Shown one piece after another: positions 1-9,626 of a DNA stretch of 46,774 nt (its first letter is position 1; each line of letters opens with the position of its first letter). The translations under genes were made by a program, and so were the position numbers. The notes beneath the pieces were generated by a model. That model was not told the origin of the DNA, made no database searches, and saw only the letters and a list, made by a program, of their open reading frames with translations. The DNA comes from SAR86 cluster bacterium. GTDB lineage: Bacteria > Pseudomonadota > Gammaproteobacteria > Magnimaribacterales > D2472. Location: NCBI GenBank assembly GCA_003331545.1, contig QOPC01000004.1, positions 1 to 46,774 on the forward strand. Direction: 5' to 3'.

Positions 1-1
1 T

Positions 2-295
2 AAAGATTTGCTAGTGAATGTAAATTTTCCTGATCTCTCATCTGAGCAAGTTATGGGAACCAAAATAACTAAATTAGCTAAAAGAGGAGTGCCAGACACA
101 CCAGATTTTCTTCGTAGCCTTGAATCATCAAAATTTTATAGTTTTGGACCATCTGGAAAAATTTTGCCAGGCCAAGTTCAGACAGATATTCAGGCAATTG
201 AAGAAAATTATATTTCTATAACAATTTTGGACTACAACTTAAGTGCTGAAATTGATGATTGGCATTTATACAAAGAGTTTTTTAATTGTGAATAA
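2..295 (+). CDS. surE: 5'-nucleotidase SurE, C-terminal fragment (gene starts before window)
   Basis: Open frame runs from the window edge; 'LLVNVNFPDLSSEQVMGTKITKLAKR' resembles the SurE C-terminal half; followed by pcm and nlpD as in gammaproteobacteria. Confidence 0.85.
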   Translation, partial: KDLLVNVNFPDLSSEQVMGTKITKLAKRGVPDTPDFLRSLESSKFYSFGPSGKILPGQVQTDIQAIEENYISITILDYNLSAEIDDWHLYKEFFNCE

Positions 296-965
296 TTCAG
301 GTTTCACATTTACTCGTGTCAAAGATCAAATGATCCAAGAACTACTTGATATGGGAATAAAAGATTTTCGCGTCCTTGATGCACTGAGTCAGGTTTCAAG
401 GCATATTTTTTTGGATGAAGCATTGTGGAGTCGTGCTTATGAAAATATGGCATTGACCATTGGTTACAAACAGACAATTTCTCAACCATACATTGTTGCA
501 AGAATGACCGAACATTTAATCTCCCATACATCAAGACGTGGCAAAGTTTTAAATCAAGTTCTTGAAATTGGATCTGGTTGTGGTTATCAATCTGCTGTTT
601 TATCCCATTTTGCAAATGATGTTTTTGCAGTTGAAAGAATTAAACCTCTAGTTTTAAAATCTAGAGAAAACCTCAGAGACTTAAAGATTAGAAATGTTGA
701 AGTAAAGCATGCAAACGGATTTGATGGATGGGAAGAGAATAAAAAATTTGACGGAATAATTTGTGCTGCTGCGCCCAGAAAATATCCAGAAGAATTGCTT
801 GAGCTGCTTGAAATAGGTGGAAAACTTGTTATCCCTGCAGGAAATGAGGGCGAACAAAAACTTTTTGTAATTACTAAAATTAGTGATACAGAAAATGAAG
901 AAATTATTCATGAAGACGTTGCTTTTGTCCCAATGCTTCCAGGAATTTCTAATGGAGAAATATAA
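288..965 (+). CDS. pcm: Protein-L-isoaspartate O-methyltransferase
   Basis: SAM-binding motif 'VLEIGSGCGYQSAVLS' and 'TISQPYIVARMTEHL'. GTG start at 288 overlapping the surE stop is more plausible than the ATG at 243. Confidence 0.92.
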   Translation: MNNSGFTFTRVKDQMIQELLDMGIKDFRVLDALSQVSRHIFLDEALWSRAYENMALTIGYKQTISQPYIVARMTEHLISHTSRRGKVLNQVLEIGSGCGYQSAVLSHFANDVFAVERIKPLVLKSRENLRDLKIRNVEVKHANGFDGWEENKKFDGIICAAAPRKYPEELLELLEIGGKLVIPAGNEGEQKLFVITKISDTENEEIIHEDVAFVPMLPGISNGEI

Positions 966-967
966 AG

Positions 968-1690
968 ATGAATGATCAAATCAGATATTCTCTTGCCGGA
1001 TTTTGCATGGGCATTGCAGAATTGATTCCAGGTATTTCAGGAGCAACGGTTGCAGTAATTTTTAAAATTTACCCAAACTTAATTTCAATCTTAAGCAAGT
1101 TGAGAATTAATAACTTGTCTTTCAACTTCTTATCTCTTTCCAAGACATTTCAATTCAAAGTCTCGCTACCATTAATTGTTTCAATGCTTGCCGCAATTAT
1201 TTTATGCTCAAACTTAATTAATTTTTTGATCAGTAATTATGAAACCACATTTCTATTCTTTTTGGGTTGGTTGATGATTTTCTTATCAATTTACACAGCA
1301 GATTTTTTTAAAGCTTTATTTCAAAGACCTAAATTAATGTTATTTTTATTTGCTGGGATTTTAATAGGACTTGGCTTACAAAAATTAAGTTTTGGTTCAG
1401 GTGAAATAACAACAATGTACTTATTTATTGCTGGGTTGGCAGCTTTTTCATTTTTCTTAATACCAGGTATCTCTGGTAGTGCCATGTTAGTGGTCTTGGG
1501 TGTATATGCCCCAGTAATTCAGGGTATCGCAAATTTTAATTTGAATTTATTGATTCCGTTTGCATGTGGTTGTTTATTTTCTCTTCTTATTCTTCCTAAG
1601 CTTATTTTTAATTTATATTCAAAAAACGAACAAAATCTTACGTATGTATTTTCGGGGTTGATCTTTTCCTCAGGTTTTTTATTATTGTGA
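968..1690 (+). CDS. DUF368 family membrane protein (putative undecaprenyl-phosphate translocase)
   Basis: Two copies of the PGISG motif ('ELIPGISGATVAVIFKIYPNLI', 'LIPGISGSAMLVVLGVYAPVI') and multiple TM segments, typical of DUF368. Confidence 0.88.
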   Translation: MNDQIRYSLAGFCMGIAELIPGISGATVAVIFKIYPNLISILSKLRINNLSFNFLSLSKTFQFKVSLPLIVSMLAAIILCSNLINFLISNYETTFLFFLGWLMIFLSIYTADFFKALFQRPKLMLFLFAGILIGLGLQKLSFGSGEITTMYLFIAGLAAFSFFLIPGISGSAMLVVLGVYAPVIQGIANFNLNLLIPFACGCLFSLLILPKLIFNLYSKNEQNLTYVFSGLIFSSGFLLL

Positions 1691-2334
1691 TTAAGATTCC
1701 ATTCAAGATAATTTTTTTATTACATGTTTTGGTTGTTTCAAGCTGTTCTTCGTTAGACGTTTTAAAAGAAAATTACCAAAACTTTTTATCAACTTCTTCA
1801 AATAAATTTTATGTTGTAGAAGAGGGAGATTCTATTTGGTCGATTTCAATAAAATTAAATTTAGATCCACAGTTGCTTATTTCAAACAATAATTTAAATA
1901 AGCCATATATTATTTATCCTGATCAAAAATTAGCACTTTATAAATACTCAAATATTCAACCTAGTTTTAATAAAGATTATATTTCACAATGGCATCACCC
2001 TTTGAAAGTTAATTCAAAGCCAGCAAAAGAAAAAGATTCATGGTTAGTTTATAAAGAATCTAAAGGGACTCCAATTCATTCAATATATCAGGGTAAGATT
2101 GTTGTCTCTGGACCTGATATCCCTGGTTATGGCAACCTAGTCATGATTTCTCATCCATATGGTTACTTGAGTCTTTATGCCCACTGCGACAAAATATTTG
2201 TTGAGCAAGGAGACGAGGTCGGCAAGGGTGCTGTCATTGCACATGTAGGTAATTCAGAAGCGCCCCATCCAATGTTAAGATTTCAACTTCGCAAAGGTGG
2301 ACAACCAGTCAGCGCGTCAGGCATTAATTTTTAA
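1687..2334 (+). CDS. nlpD: LysM + M23/LytM-domain lipoprotein, NlpD-like (degenerate LytM)
   Basis: Lipobox 'VVSSC', LysM 'YVVEEGDSIWSISIKLNLDPQLLISNN', LytM-like C-terminus 'YGNLVMISHPYGYLSLYAHCDKIFVEQGDEVGKGAVIAHVG'; overlaps the DUF368 gene by 4 bp. Confidence 0.88.
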   Translation: MIKIPFKIIFLLHVLVVSSCSSLDVLKENYQNFLSTSSNKFYVVEEGDSIWSISIKLNLDPQLLISNNNLNKPYIIYPDQKLALYKYSNIQPSFNKDYISQWHHPLKVNSKPAKEKDSWLVYKESKGTPIHSIYQGKIVVSGPDIPGYGNLVMISHPYGYLSLYAHCDKIFVEQGDEVGKGAVIAHVGNSEAPHPMLRFQLRKGGQPVSASGINF

Positions 2335-2345
2335 TCTCTATATAA

Positions 2346-2669
2346 CTATCTTTCTAATAAATGGATTTTCTCTTTAATTTGAGCATACTCTTCAGCTTCA
2401 GGTAGCTTTTCTTTTTCCTCAGTAATATTTGGCCAAACCTCACTCAACTCTGCATTTATTTCAATAAAATCAATTTGATCGTCTGGCAGTTCATCTTCAG
2501 AAAAAATTGCATCAACAGGGCACTCAGGCTCACACAAAGCGCAGTCAATACACTCTTCAGGATGAATTACTAAAAAATTTGGACCTTCATAAAAACAATC
2601 AACAGGGCATACTTCCACACAGTCTGTATGCTTACATTTAATACATGATTCTGTAACTATAAATGCCAT
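2346..2669 (-). CDS. fdxA: 7Fe-8S ferredoxin FdxA
   Basis: '[48 protein letters not shown]', with FdxA-type tail ending in 'LLER'. Confidence 0.95.
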   Translation of the reverse strand: MAFIVTESCIKCKHTDCVEVCPVDCFYEGPNFLVIHPEECIDCALCEPECPVDAIFSEDELPDDQIDFIEINAELSEVWPNITEEKEKLPEAEEYAQIKEKIHLLER

Positions 2670-2747
2670 TTAATGATGAAATTGTAAATTAAAATGAATC
2701 TTAACAATGACTTATCAACAAGTCAGCATGAATTTGATAATATTTAT

Positions 2748-2775
2748 TTTACATTTATGAAATTTGTAATATACT
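2748..2775 (+). promoter_or_regulatory. Candidate sigma70 promoter of recA (TTTACA-N16-TATACT)
   Basis: -35 TTTACA 2748-2753, -10 TATACT 2770-2775, spacer 16; the -10 overlaps the LexA box. Confidence 0.6.
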
Positions 2776-2791
2776 GTACAAATATACAGTA
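2772..2791. promoter_or_regulatory. LexA (SOS) box upstream of recA
   Basis: TACTGTACAAATATACAGTA matches the gammaproteobacterial LexA consensus TACTGT-N8-ACAGTA, 13 bp before the recA ATG. Confidence 0.93.
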
Positions 2792-2804
2792 AAAGGAGAG
2801 CACA

Positions 2805-3812
2805 ATGTCAGATAAAGATAAAAACCTAACGGAAGCCCTATCCCAAATAGAAAAGCAGTTTGGAAAAGGCACTGTAATGAAAATGGGGGATAGGGAGATT
2901 GTTGATATTCCATCTGTTTCAACAGGATCACTTGGGCTAGATATTGCTCTTGGTATAGGAGGTCTTCCAAAAGGAAGGGTTGTTGAAATTTTTGGCCCTG
3001 AGTCATCAGGCAAGACAACATTAACATTACAAGCCATAGCCGAATGTCAAAAAGCAGGTGGCACGGCAGCATTTATTGATGCTGAGCATGCCCTAGATCC
3101 AAATTATGCTGAAAAACTTGGAGTAAATGTTGATGAACTTTTACTTTCTCAACCTGATACTGGTGAGCAAGCCCTTGAAGTTACAGATATGCTTGTAAAA
3201 TCAGGTAGTGTTGACTTAGTTGTTATTGATTCTGTGGCAGCGCTTACTCCTCGAGCTGAGATTGAAGGAGATATGGGTGATCATCATATGGGACTTCAAG
3301 CCCGCTTAATGTCTCAAGCATTGAGAAAAATTACAGGTAACATTCAACGTTCTAATTGTATGGTAATTTTTATTAATCAGATCAGAATGAAAATAGGCGT
3401 AATGTTTGGCAATCCTGAAACCACTACCGGCGGTAATGCCCTAAAGTTCTATTCTTCAGTTCGTTTAGACATTCGAAGGATCGGTGCAGTCAAAGAAGGC
3501 GAGGAAGTAGTTGGAAATGAAACCAGAGTTAAGGTAGTCAAGAACAAGGTTTCACCTCCATTTAAACAAGCTGAATTTCAAATCATGTACGGTGAAGGAA
3601 TTAATGTTGAGGGAGAAATTTTAGAACTTGGACAAAAACTTGAATTAGTAGAAAAATCAGGTTCCTGGTACAGTCACAATGGAGAAAAGATTGGACAAGG
3701 CAAAGTCAATGCAAGCAAGTTTTTAAAAGAAAATTCTAAGATTAGAGACGCATTAATTAAAGAGATCAGAAAGGCTTACATACCTACAGTCAAGAAAGCC
3801 GCAAAGAAATAA
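2805..3812 (+). CDS. recA: Recombinase RecA
   Basis: Walker A 'GPESSGKTT', '[29 protein letters not shown]', '[36 protein letters not shown]'. Confidence 0.99.
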   Translation: MSDKDKNLTEALSQIEKQFGKGTVMKMGDREIVDIPSVSTGSLGLDIALGIGGLPKGRVVEIFGPESSGKTTLTLQAIAECQKAGGTAAFIDAEHALDPNYAEKLGVNVDELLLSQPDTGEQALEVTDMLVKSGSVDLVVIDSVAALTPRAEIEGDMGDHHMGLQARLMSQALRKITGNIQRSNCMVIFINQIRMKIGVMFGNPETTTGGNALKFYSSVRLDIRRIGAVKEGEEVVGNETRVKVVKNKVSPPFKQAEFQIMYGEGINVEGEILELGQKLELVEKSGSWYSHNGEKIGQGKVNASKFLKENSKIRDALIKEIRKAYIPTVKKAAKK

Positions 3813-3876
3813 TCATTCTTTAACTTGTTAAAAAGTCTAAAAATTGATTAAGATACTCTCATCATAGGAGAGAGTT

Positions 3877-5055
3877 ATGTCTAATAATGCATATATAGTT
3901 TCAGCTGTTAGAACAGCTGGAGGGAAGAAAAACGGTAGCTTAAGTCTTTGGCATCCTGCTGACCTTGGCGCAAAGGTTTTAGACGAACTTGTTCGTCAAT
4001 CAGGAATTGAACCGGAATTAATTGATGATGTTATTTTTGGTTGTGTAGATCAAGTAGGCGCTCAATCAGGCAATGTGGCTAGAAATGCAATACTCGCATC
4101 AAGTCTACCTGAGTCAGTTCCAGGTACGTCTGTTGACCGTCAATGTGGTTCCTCTCAACAAGCTATTCATTTTGCTATACAGGCAGTCATGTCTGGTACA
4201 CAGGATGTTGTTATTGGTGGCGGAGTTGAAGTAATGTCAATGGTTCCGATAGGTGCTAGCATAAAAGATGGATTCGACGCAGGTCATGGTTTGCCATTCG
4301 ACTCAGACGGAATGAAAGAAAGGTATCCCGGAATATTCTTTTCACAATTTAGTGGCGCTGAAATGATGGCAGAAAAATGGAATTTGTCTCGAGAAGATTT
4401 AGACAACTTTGCTCTTAGCAGTCATCAAAAAGCTGCTGCAGCTGTAGAAGGAAAGTATTTTGATAGAGAGATTCTTCCCATTCAAGCAAAAAATGCAGAT
4501 GGTAAATCCGACATGGTGTTTAATGATGAAGGAATTAGATACGATGCTAGCTTTGAAGCTTTATCAGGACTAAATCCTGTAACAGAAGGAGGCGTAATAA
4601 CCGCCGGTAATGCCAGTCAAATTACTGATGGAGCGGCCGCACTCCTCATATGTAACGATGAAGGTCTAAAGAAAGTCAAATCAGACCCAAGGGCAAAAAT
4701 TACAGGCATAAGCGTTGTTGGGGATGATCCAATCATGATGCTGGGAGGTCCCATACCTGCATCTCATAAAGTCTTAAGGGCAACAAACCTTAATATCGAA
4801 GATATAGATTTATACGAGGTTAATGAAGCCTTTGCTCCTGTTCCACTATCTTGGGCTATAGAGCTCAAAGCAGACTTGGCAAAATTAAATGTGAATGGAG
4901 GAGCTATGGCTCTTGGTCATCCTTTGGGAGCTACTGGGGCTAAGCTAATGACAACTCTTCTTCACGAGCTTGAGCGAACAAATGGCAAATACGGTCTTCA
5001 AGCTATTTGCGAGGGCGGAGGAACCGCAAATGCAACAATAATAGAGAGAATTTAG
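3877..5055 (+). CDS. Acetyl-CoA C-acyltransferase (thiolase)
   Basis: 'DRQCGSSQQAIHFA', 'NVNGGAMALGHPLGATGAKLMTTLLHELER', 'GLQAICEGGGTANATIIER'. Confidence 0.93.
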   Translation: MSNNAYIVSAVRTAGGKKNGSLSLWHPADLGAKVLDELVRQSGIEPELIDDVIFGCVDQVGAQSGNVARNAILASSLPESVPGTSVDRQCGSSQQAIHFAIQAVMSGTQDVVIGGGVEVMSMVPIGASIKDGFDAGHGLPFDSDGMKERYPGIFFSQFSGAEMMAEKWNLSREDLDNFALSSHQKAAAAVEGKYFDREILPIQAKNADGKSDMVFNDEGIRYDASFEALSGLNPVTEGGVITAGNASQITDGAAALLICNDEGLKKVKSDPRAKITGISVVGDDPIMMLGGPIPASHKVLRATNLNIEDIDLYEVNEAFAPVPLSWAIELKADLAKLNVNGGAMALGHPLGATGAKLMTTLLHELERTNGKYGLQAICEGGGTANATIIERI

Positions 5056-6336
5056 TTATAGATTTTTGAAATGTTCGAAGATAGTTTCAATATCTTCATA
5101 AGCACCAATCGAGGTTTTACCATCTCTGTGCATTAACTCTATTTCATTTTTTTCTAGATATTGCTTGCCTATAATAATATTCATTGGAATACCAATTAAT
5201 TCAGCATCTTTCATTTTGGTTCCATAACCATCTTTCCTATCATCTAAAATAACCTCATACCCCATAGAAGATAATTTCTCATACATGTTAATTGAAGCGC
5301 TTGCTATTTTTTCATCTTTTTCAAAACCAATTGCAACTATATTTACATCAAACGGAGTTATTGATTCAGGCCAAATTATGCCCTTGTCATCATTATTTTG
5401 CTCTATTGCAGCTGCTACAAGTCTTGAGACTCCGATGCCATAACAGCCCATATAAAGATTTTGTGCTTTACCCTCTTTATCAAGAACATTAGCATTCATA
5501 AGGTTTGTATACACTTCTCCCAATTGAAAAATATGTCCAACTTCAATCCCTTTTTTAATTTCTATAACACCTTTGCCATCGGGAGATGGCTTGCCTTGAA
5601 GAGACTGAAGATCCTCTCCATCTTTTAATAGAAGTTCTGTATTGATAGCAAACTCAGAGGAATCGCTAACAGCAATAGTATCCTCTCCATTTTCAGCTAA
5701 AACATGAAATTCTTCAGAAACATCACCACCAATTGCACCAGAATCTGCCTTTACAATCTTATACTTCAATCCTAATCTATCAATAATTTTTTTGTATGTT
5801 TCTCTCATCAATTGGTATGACTCATCTAGAGAACTTTGATTTATATTAAAGCTATATGAGTCCTTCATTAGAAATTCTCTTCCTCGCATAACACCATATC
5901 GAGGCCTGACTTCATCTCTAAATTTAGTTTGAATTTGATAAATATTTAACGGTAATTCTTTATAACTTTTAACATTATTTCTAATTAAATCTGTTATTAC
6001 TTCCTCATGAGTAGGTCCTAAGCAAAAATCTCTATCGTGTCTATCTTTGATTCGTAATAGTTCAGATCCCATCTTTTCCCATCTTTGTGTTTCTTCCCAA
6101 AGTTCTCTTGGTTGAACCATTGGCATTAACACTTCTTGAGCCTCAGATAAATTCATTTCCTCTCTGATAATATTTTCAATTTTTCTAAGAACTCTCAAGC
6201 CTAGGGGAAGCCACGTGTATATTCCAGAGCTAACTTTTCTGATCATTCCTGCTCTTAGCATTAATTTATGACTAACTACTTCTGCATCTTGAGGCGTATC
6301 TTTTAAAGTTGGTAAAAAAATCTTAGACCAAAACAT
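5056..6336 (-). CDS. proS: Prolyl-tRNA synthetase lacking the INS editing domain
   Basis: '[25 protein letters not shown]', '[23 protein letters not shown]', '[18 protein letters not shown]'; only 426 aa. Confidence 0.96.
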   Translation of the reverse strand: MFWSKIFLPTLKDTPQDAEVVSHKLMLRAGMIRKVSSGIYTWLPLGLRVLRKIENIIREEMNLSEAQEVLMPMVQPRELWEETQRWEKMGSELLRIKDRHDRDFCLGPTHEEVITDLIRNNVKSYKELPLNIYQIQTKFRDEVRPRYGVMRGREFLMKDSYSFNINQSSLDESYQLMRETYKKIIDRLGLKYKIVKADSGAIGGDVSEEFHVLAENGEDTIAVSDSSEFAINTELLLKDGEDLQSLQGKPSPDGKGVIEIKKGIEVGHIFQLGEVYTNLMNANVLDKEGKAQNLYMGCYGIGVSRLVAAAIEQNNDDKGIIWPESITPFDVNIVAIGFEKDEKIASASINMYEKLSSMGYEVILDDRKDGYGTKMKDAELIGIPMNIIIGKQYLEKNEIELMHRDGKTSIGAYEDIETIFEHFKNL

Positions 6337-6390
6337 TTTTTATATTTGAAATTTCATTTAGTTTATAATTCTATATTTTTTTAGAGACTT

Positions 6391-6681
6391 ATGCCGATTT
6401 ATGAATATAAATGCTCAAAATGTGAGCATCAATTTGAAATTATTCAACGATTTTCAGATAATCCACTTGAAAGTTGCCCTGAGTGCGGTCAAAAATCCAT
6501 AAAAAAATTAGTTTCTGCACCATCTTTTAGGCTTAAAGGAGGAGGCTGGTATGAAACTGATTTTAAAACTGGCTCTAAAAAGAATATAGTAGATGTTAAG
6601 GATGAAAAATCTAAACAGCCTAGCGAAAAAACAAAAACTACTGAAAAATCTAAAGAGAAAAACTCAGATACAAAAACTTAA
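6391..6681 (+). CDS. FmdB-family zinc-ribbon protein with Lys/Ser-rich tail
   Basis: 'MPIYEYKCSKCEHQFEIIQRFSDNPLESCPECGQKSIKKLVSAPSFRLKGGGWYETDFK'. Confidence 0.92.
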   Translation: MPIYEYKCSKCEHQFEIIQRFSDNPLESCPECGQKSIKKLVSAPSFRLKGGGWYETDFKTGSKKNIVDVKDEKSKQPSEKTKTTEKSKEKNSDTKT

Positions 6682-6696
6682 ATAAGAGAAAGAAAA

Positions 6697-8463
6697 ATGC
6701 GTTCACATTACTGCGGAGATATTAATAGATCAGATATTGGTAGCGATATTGAAATCTCTGGTTGGGTTCATAAGAGGAGAGACCACGGAGGTGTAATTTT
6801 TCTAGATATCCGTGACTTACATGGAATAGTGCAAGTAGTATTTAATCCAGATTTAAAAGAAGTTTTTGATAAAGCAGATTCTTGTAGAAGTGAGTTTGTG
6901 GTAAATATTCAGGGATTAGTTAGAGAAAGAATTGATGGAGCCATAAATACTAAGATGGCAACAGGTGAGATTGAATTAGAGGCAAAAAGTTTAAATATTT
7001 TTAGCTCAGCAGTTACCCCTCAATTTCCACTTGATGATTACCAAGATGTTAATGAGGATATAAGACTTAAAAATAGGTTTGTAGATTTGAGACGTCCTGA
7101 TGTTAATCAGAGATTAGTCAAGCGATCTAAAATAACCTCAAAAATAAGATCGTTCTTAGAAAAAAATAATTTTAATGAAATAGAGACTCCTATTTTAACA
7201 AGAGCAACCCCAGAAGGAGCAAGGGATTATCTGGTTCCAAGTAGGGTGCATCCTGGAGAATTTTTTGCATTACCTCAATCTCCTCAATTATTTAAACAAT
7301 TACTAATGATTGGTGGGCTGGACAAATATTATCAAATAGCTAAGTGCTTCAGAGATGAGGATCTGCGAGCTGATAGACAACCTGAATTTACTCAGGTAGA
7401 CATAGAAGCTTCTTTTATTTCAACTGAGGATATTATTAATCTAGGGGAAGAACTGATAATCTCTTTACTCTCTGAATTCACTGATTATCAAAAAACTAAG
7501 GTTCCAAGAATTCCATATAAAGAGTCCATGGAGAAATATGGTTGTGATAAGCCAGATCTTAGAATTCCACTGGAACTTATCGATATTTCTGCTCTTGTCA
7601 AAGACGAAGAATTTAAAGTATTTTCTGGACCAGCCAATGATCCTTCCTCAAGAGTTGTGGCTTTGAAAGTTCCAGACGCTGCCGATATGACTAGAAAAAA
7701 AATTGATGCATATACAGACTATGTTGGCAAATTGGGTGCTAAAGGATTGGCTTATATTAAGGTAATTGAGGTTGATAAAGAGAATGGACTGCAATCTCCT
7801 ATCCTCAAATTTTTTAAGGAGGAAACAATTCATTCGATCATCTCTAATTTAGATGTTCAAAATAACGATATAATTTTTTTCGGCGCTGGAAAGACAAATA
7901 CTGTCAATCTATCAATGAGTGCATTGATAAAGAAACTCGGAGAGGATTTAAATCTAATGGAATGCTCTTGGGCTCCATGTTGGATCATTGATTTTCCAAT
8001 GTTTGAGAGAAATAAAGAAAATAATCTTACTTCTTTACATCACCCATTTACCTTACCGGCAGTATCGGTTAATGAATTAAAAAATGATCCAGATAACTCA
8101 TTGGCTTGTGCATATGATTTTGTTTTGAATGGGTATGAACTTGGCGGGGGATCCTTAAGAGTTTATGAACCCACTATGCAAAAAGAGATATTTTCAATAC
8201 TAGGGATTTCTGAGGACGAAGCTAAAGAAAAATTTGGCTTTCTGCTATCAGCATTGTCATCCGGATGTCCACCTCACGGGGGTATAGCTTTCGGCTTAGA
8301 TAGAATTGTGATGCTCTTGTCCGATACAACTAATATTCGCGATGTGATAGCTTTCCCTAAAACACAAAGCGCTTCTTGCTTGCTTACAGATGCTCCTAGC
8401 ATGGTTTCAAACAACCAACTTGATGAGCTTAATATCAAATCGACTTTTGAACCGGAACAATAA
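6697..8463 (+). CDS. aspS: Aspartyl-tRNA synthetase
   Basis: 588 aa; '[10 protein letters not shown]...[30 protein letters not shown]', '[23 protein letters not shown]', 'GLDRIVMLL'. Confidence 0.98.
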   Translation: MRSHYCGDINRSDIGSDIEISGWVHKRRDHGGVIFLDIRDLHGIVQVVFNPDLKEVFDKADSCRSEFVVNIQGLVRERIDGAINTKMATGEIELEAKSLNIFSSAVTPQFPLDDYQDVNEDIRLKNRFVDLRRPDVNQRLVKRSKITSKIRSFLEKNNFNEIETPILTRATPEGARDYLVPSRVHPGEFFALPQSPQLFKQLLMIGGLDKYYQIAKCFRDEDLRADRQPEFTQVDIEASFISTEDIINLGEELIISLLSEFTDYQKTKVPRIPYKESMEKYGCDKPDLRIPLELIDISALVKDEEFKVFSGPANDPSSRVVALKVPDAADMTRKKIDAYTDYVGKLGAKGLAYIKVIEVDKENGLQSPILKFFKEETIHSIISNLDVQNNDIIFFGAGKTNTVNLSMSALIKKLGEDLNLMECSWAPCWIIDFPMFERNKENNLTSLHHPFTLPAVSVNELKNDPDNSLACAYDFVLNGYELGGGSLRVYEPTMQKEIFSILGISEDEAKEKFGFLLSALSSGCPPHGGIAFGLDRIVMLLSDTTNIRDVIAFPKTQSASCLLTDAPSMVSNNQLDELNIKSTFEPEQ

Positions 8464-9201
8464 ATGGCTGGACATTCCAAATGGGCAAATATTAAGCATC
8501 GAAAAGCAAGGCAAGATGCATCCCGAGGAAAGGTTTGGACTAAGGTTATAAGGGAGATTACCGTTGCAGCAAAAGGTGGTCCTGACCCCAGTGATAATCC
8601 AAGGCTGAGGCTTGCATTAGATAAAGCAAATGCAGCAAATATGCCTAAAGATACAATCAAACGAGCAATTCAAAAGGGTTCTGGAACAGGCGAAATGGGC
8701 ATCATTGATGAATTAACTTTTGAGGGTTACGGCCCTAATGGAGTTGCTATTCTTGTTGAAACAATGACGGATAATAGAAATAGAACTGTTGCAGATGTTC
8801 GCCATGCTTTTTCAAAATTTGGAGGGAATATGGGAACAGATGGCTCTGTTGCTTACCTCTTTAATAAGCTGGGAATTATTCATATATCTCTTTCCTATGA
8901 TGAGGACCAAATTATGGAAATTTCACTGGAAGCTGGCGCAGATGATATTTCTACCACAGATGATTATTTTGAAATTATTACCACGCCAGCAAATCTATCT
9001 AACCTTGTTGAAGCATTTAAGAAAAATAACATTGAAACATTGCTTACTGAAAATACAATGAGAGCTGATACTTTGGTTAATTTGGATCACGAAGCATCTG
9101 AAAAAGTTTTTAAAATTATGAATTTTATGGATGACCTGGATGATGTCCAAGAGGTTCATACGAATGCAGAGTTTCCAGAAGATTTTTCTGGAGAGGGGTA
9201 A
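8464..9201 (+). CDS. yebC: YebC/PmpR family transcriptional/translation regulator
   Basis: 'MAGHSKWANIKHRKARQDASRGKVWTKVIREITVAAKGGPDPSDNPRLRLALDKANAANMPKDTIKRAI'. Confidence 0.97.
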   Translation: MAGHSKWANIKHRKARQDASRGKVWTKVIREITVAAKGGPDPSDNPRLRLALDKANAANMPKDTIKRAIQKGSGTGEMGIIDELTFEGYGPNGVAILVETMTDNRNRTVADVRHAFSKFGGNMGTDGSVAYLFNKLGIIHISLSYDEDQIMEISLEAGADDISTTDDYFEIITTPANLSNLVEAFKKNNIETLLTENTMRADTLVNLDHEASEKVFKIMNFMDDLDDVQEVHTNAEFPEDFSGEG

Positions 9202-9203
9202 TT

Positions 9204-9626
9204 TTGTCAATCAATTCTAGAACCAAAGGAGCAAATTTTGAAAGAGAGATTGGCAACTTGCTTGTAGAACAGCTAGGTTTAAATCAGCCAGTTAAAAGAA
9301 TTCTAGAGCAAACCAGGACAAAAGAATTACCAGACTTGAAGTTAGGAAGATGGTGTTTGGAATGCAAAAGATATGGTGACGGCTCTGAGCCACCTCAAGA
9401 TTGGTGGGATCAAGTTTTAGCAGCTACCGGAGATGGAGAATTTCCAGCTTTGATATATAAGTTTAATCGTCGACCAATTAAAGTGAGAATACTTGCAGGC
9501 AGTATAATTCCTGAGCTAGATTTTTCTCCAATGACGATTGATTTAATGTGGGAAGATTTTGTAAAAATTCTTCAATACCTTTTTCAAGTAGATATAGAGC
9601 AACATGAATCCTCGTTTCAGGCCTAA
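9204..9626 (+). CDS. PD-(D/E)XK superfamily nuclease, putative phage-type Holliday-junction resolvase
   Basis: TTG start; 'MSINSRTKGANFEREIGNLL' + 'PDLKLGRWCLECKRYG' (D44...E53-x-K55) + 'WWDQVLAAT...PALIYKFNRRPIKVRI', resembling phage PDDEXK resolvase-like proteins. Lies where ruvC/A/B normally is. Confidence 0.72.
   Translation: MSINSRTKGANFEREIGNLLVEQLGLNQPVKRILEQTRTKELPDLKLGRWCLECKRYGDGSEPPQDWWDQVLAATGDGEFPALIYKFNRRPIKVRILAGSIIPELDFSPMTIDLMWEDFVKILQYLFQVDIEQHESSFQA

Noticed and set aside
243-287. Upstream ATG extension of pcm in the ORF track
   Set aside because: Would overlap surE by about 50 nt; the GTG at 288 overlapping the surE stop is more parsimonious.
8274-8660. 128-aa minus-strand ORF over the aspS/yebC junction
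   Set aside because: Antisense shadow of two well-supported genes; no recognisable domain.
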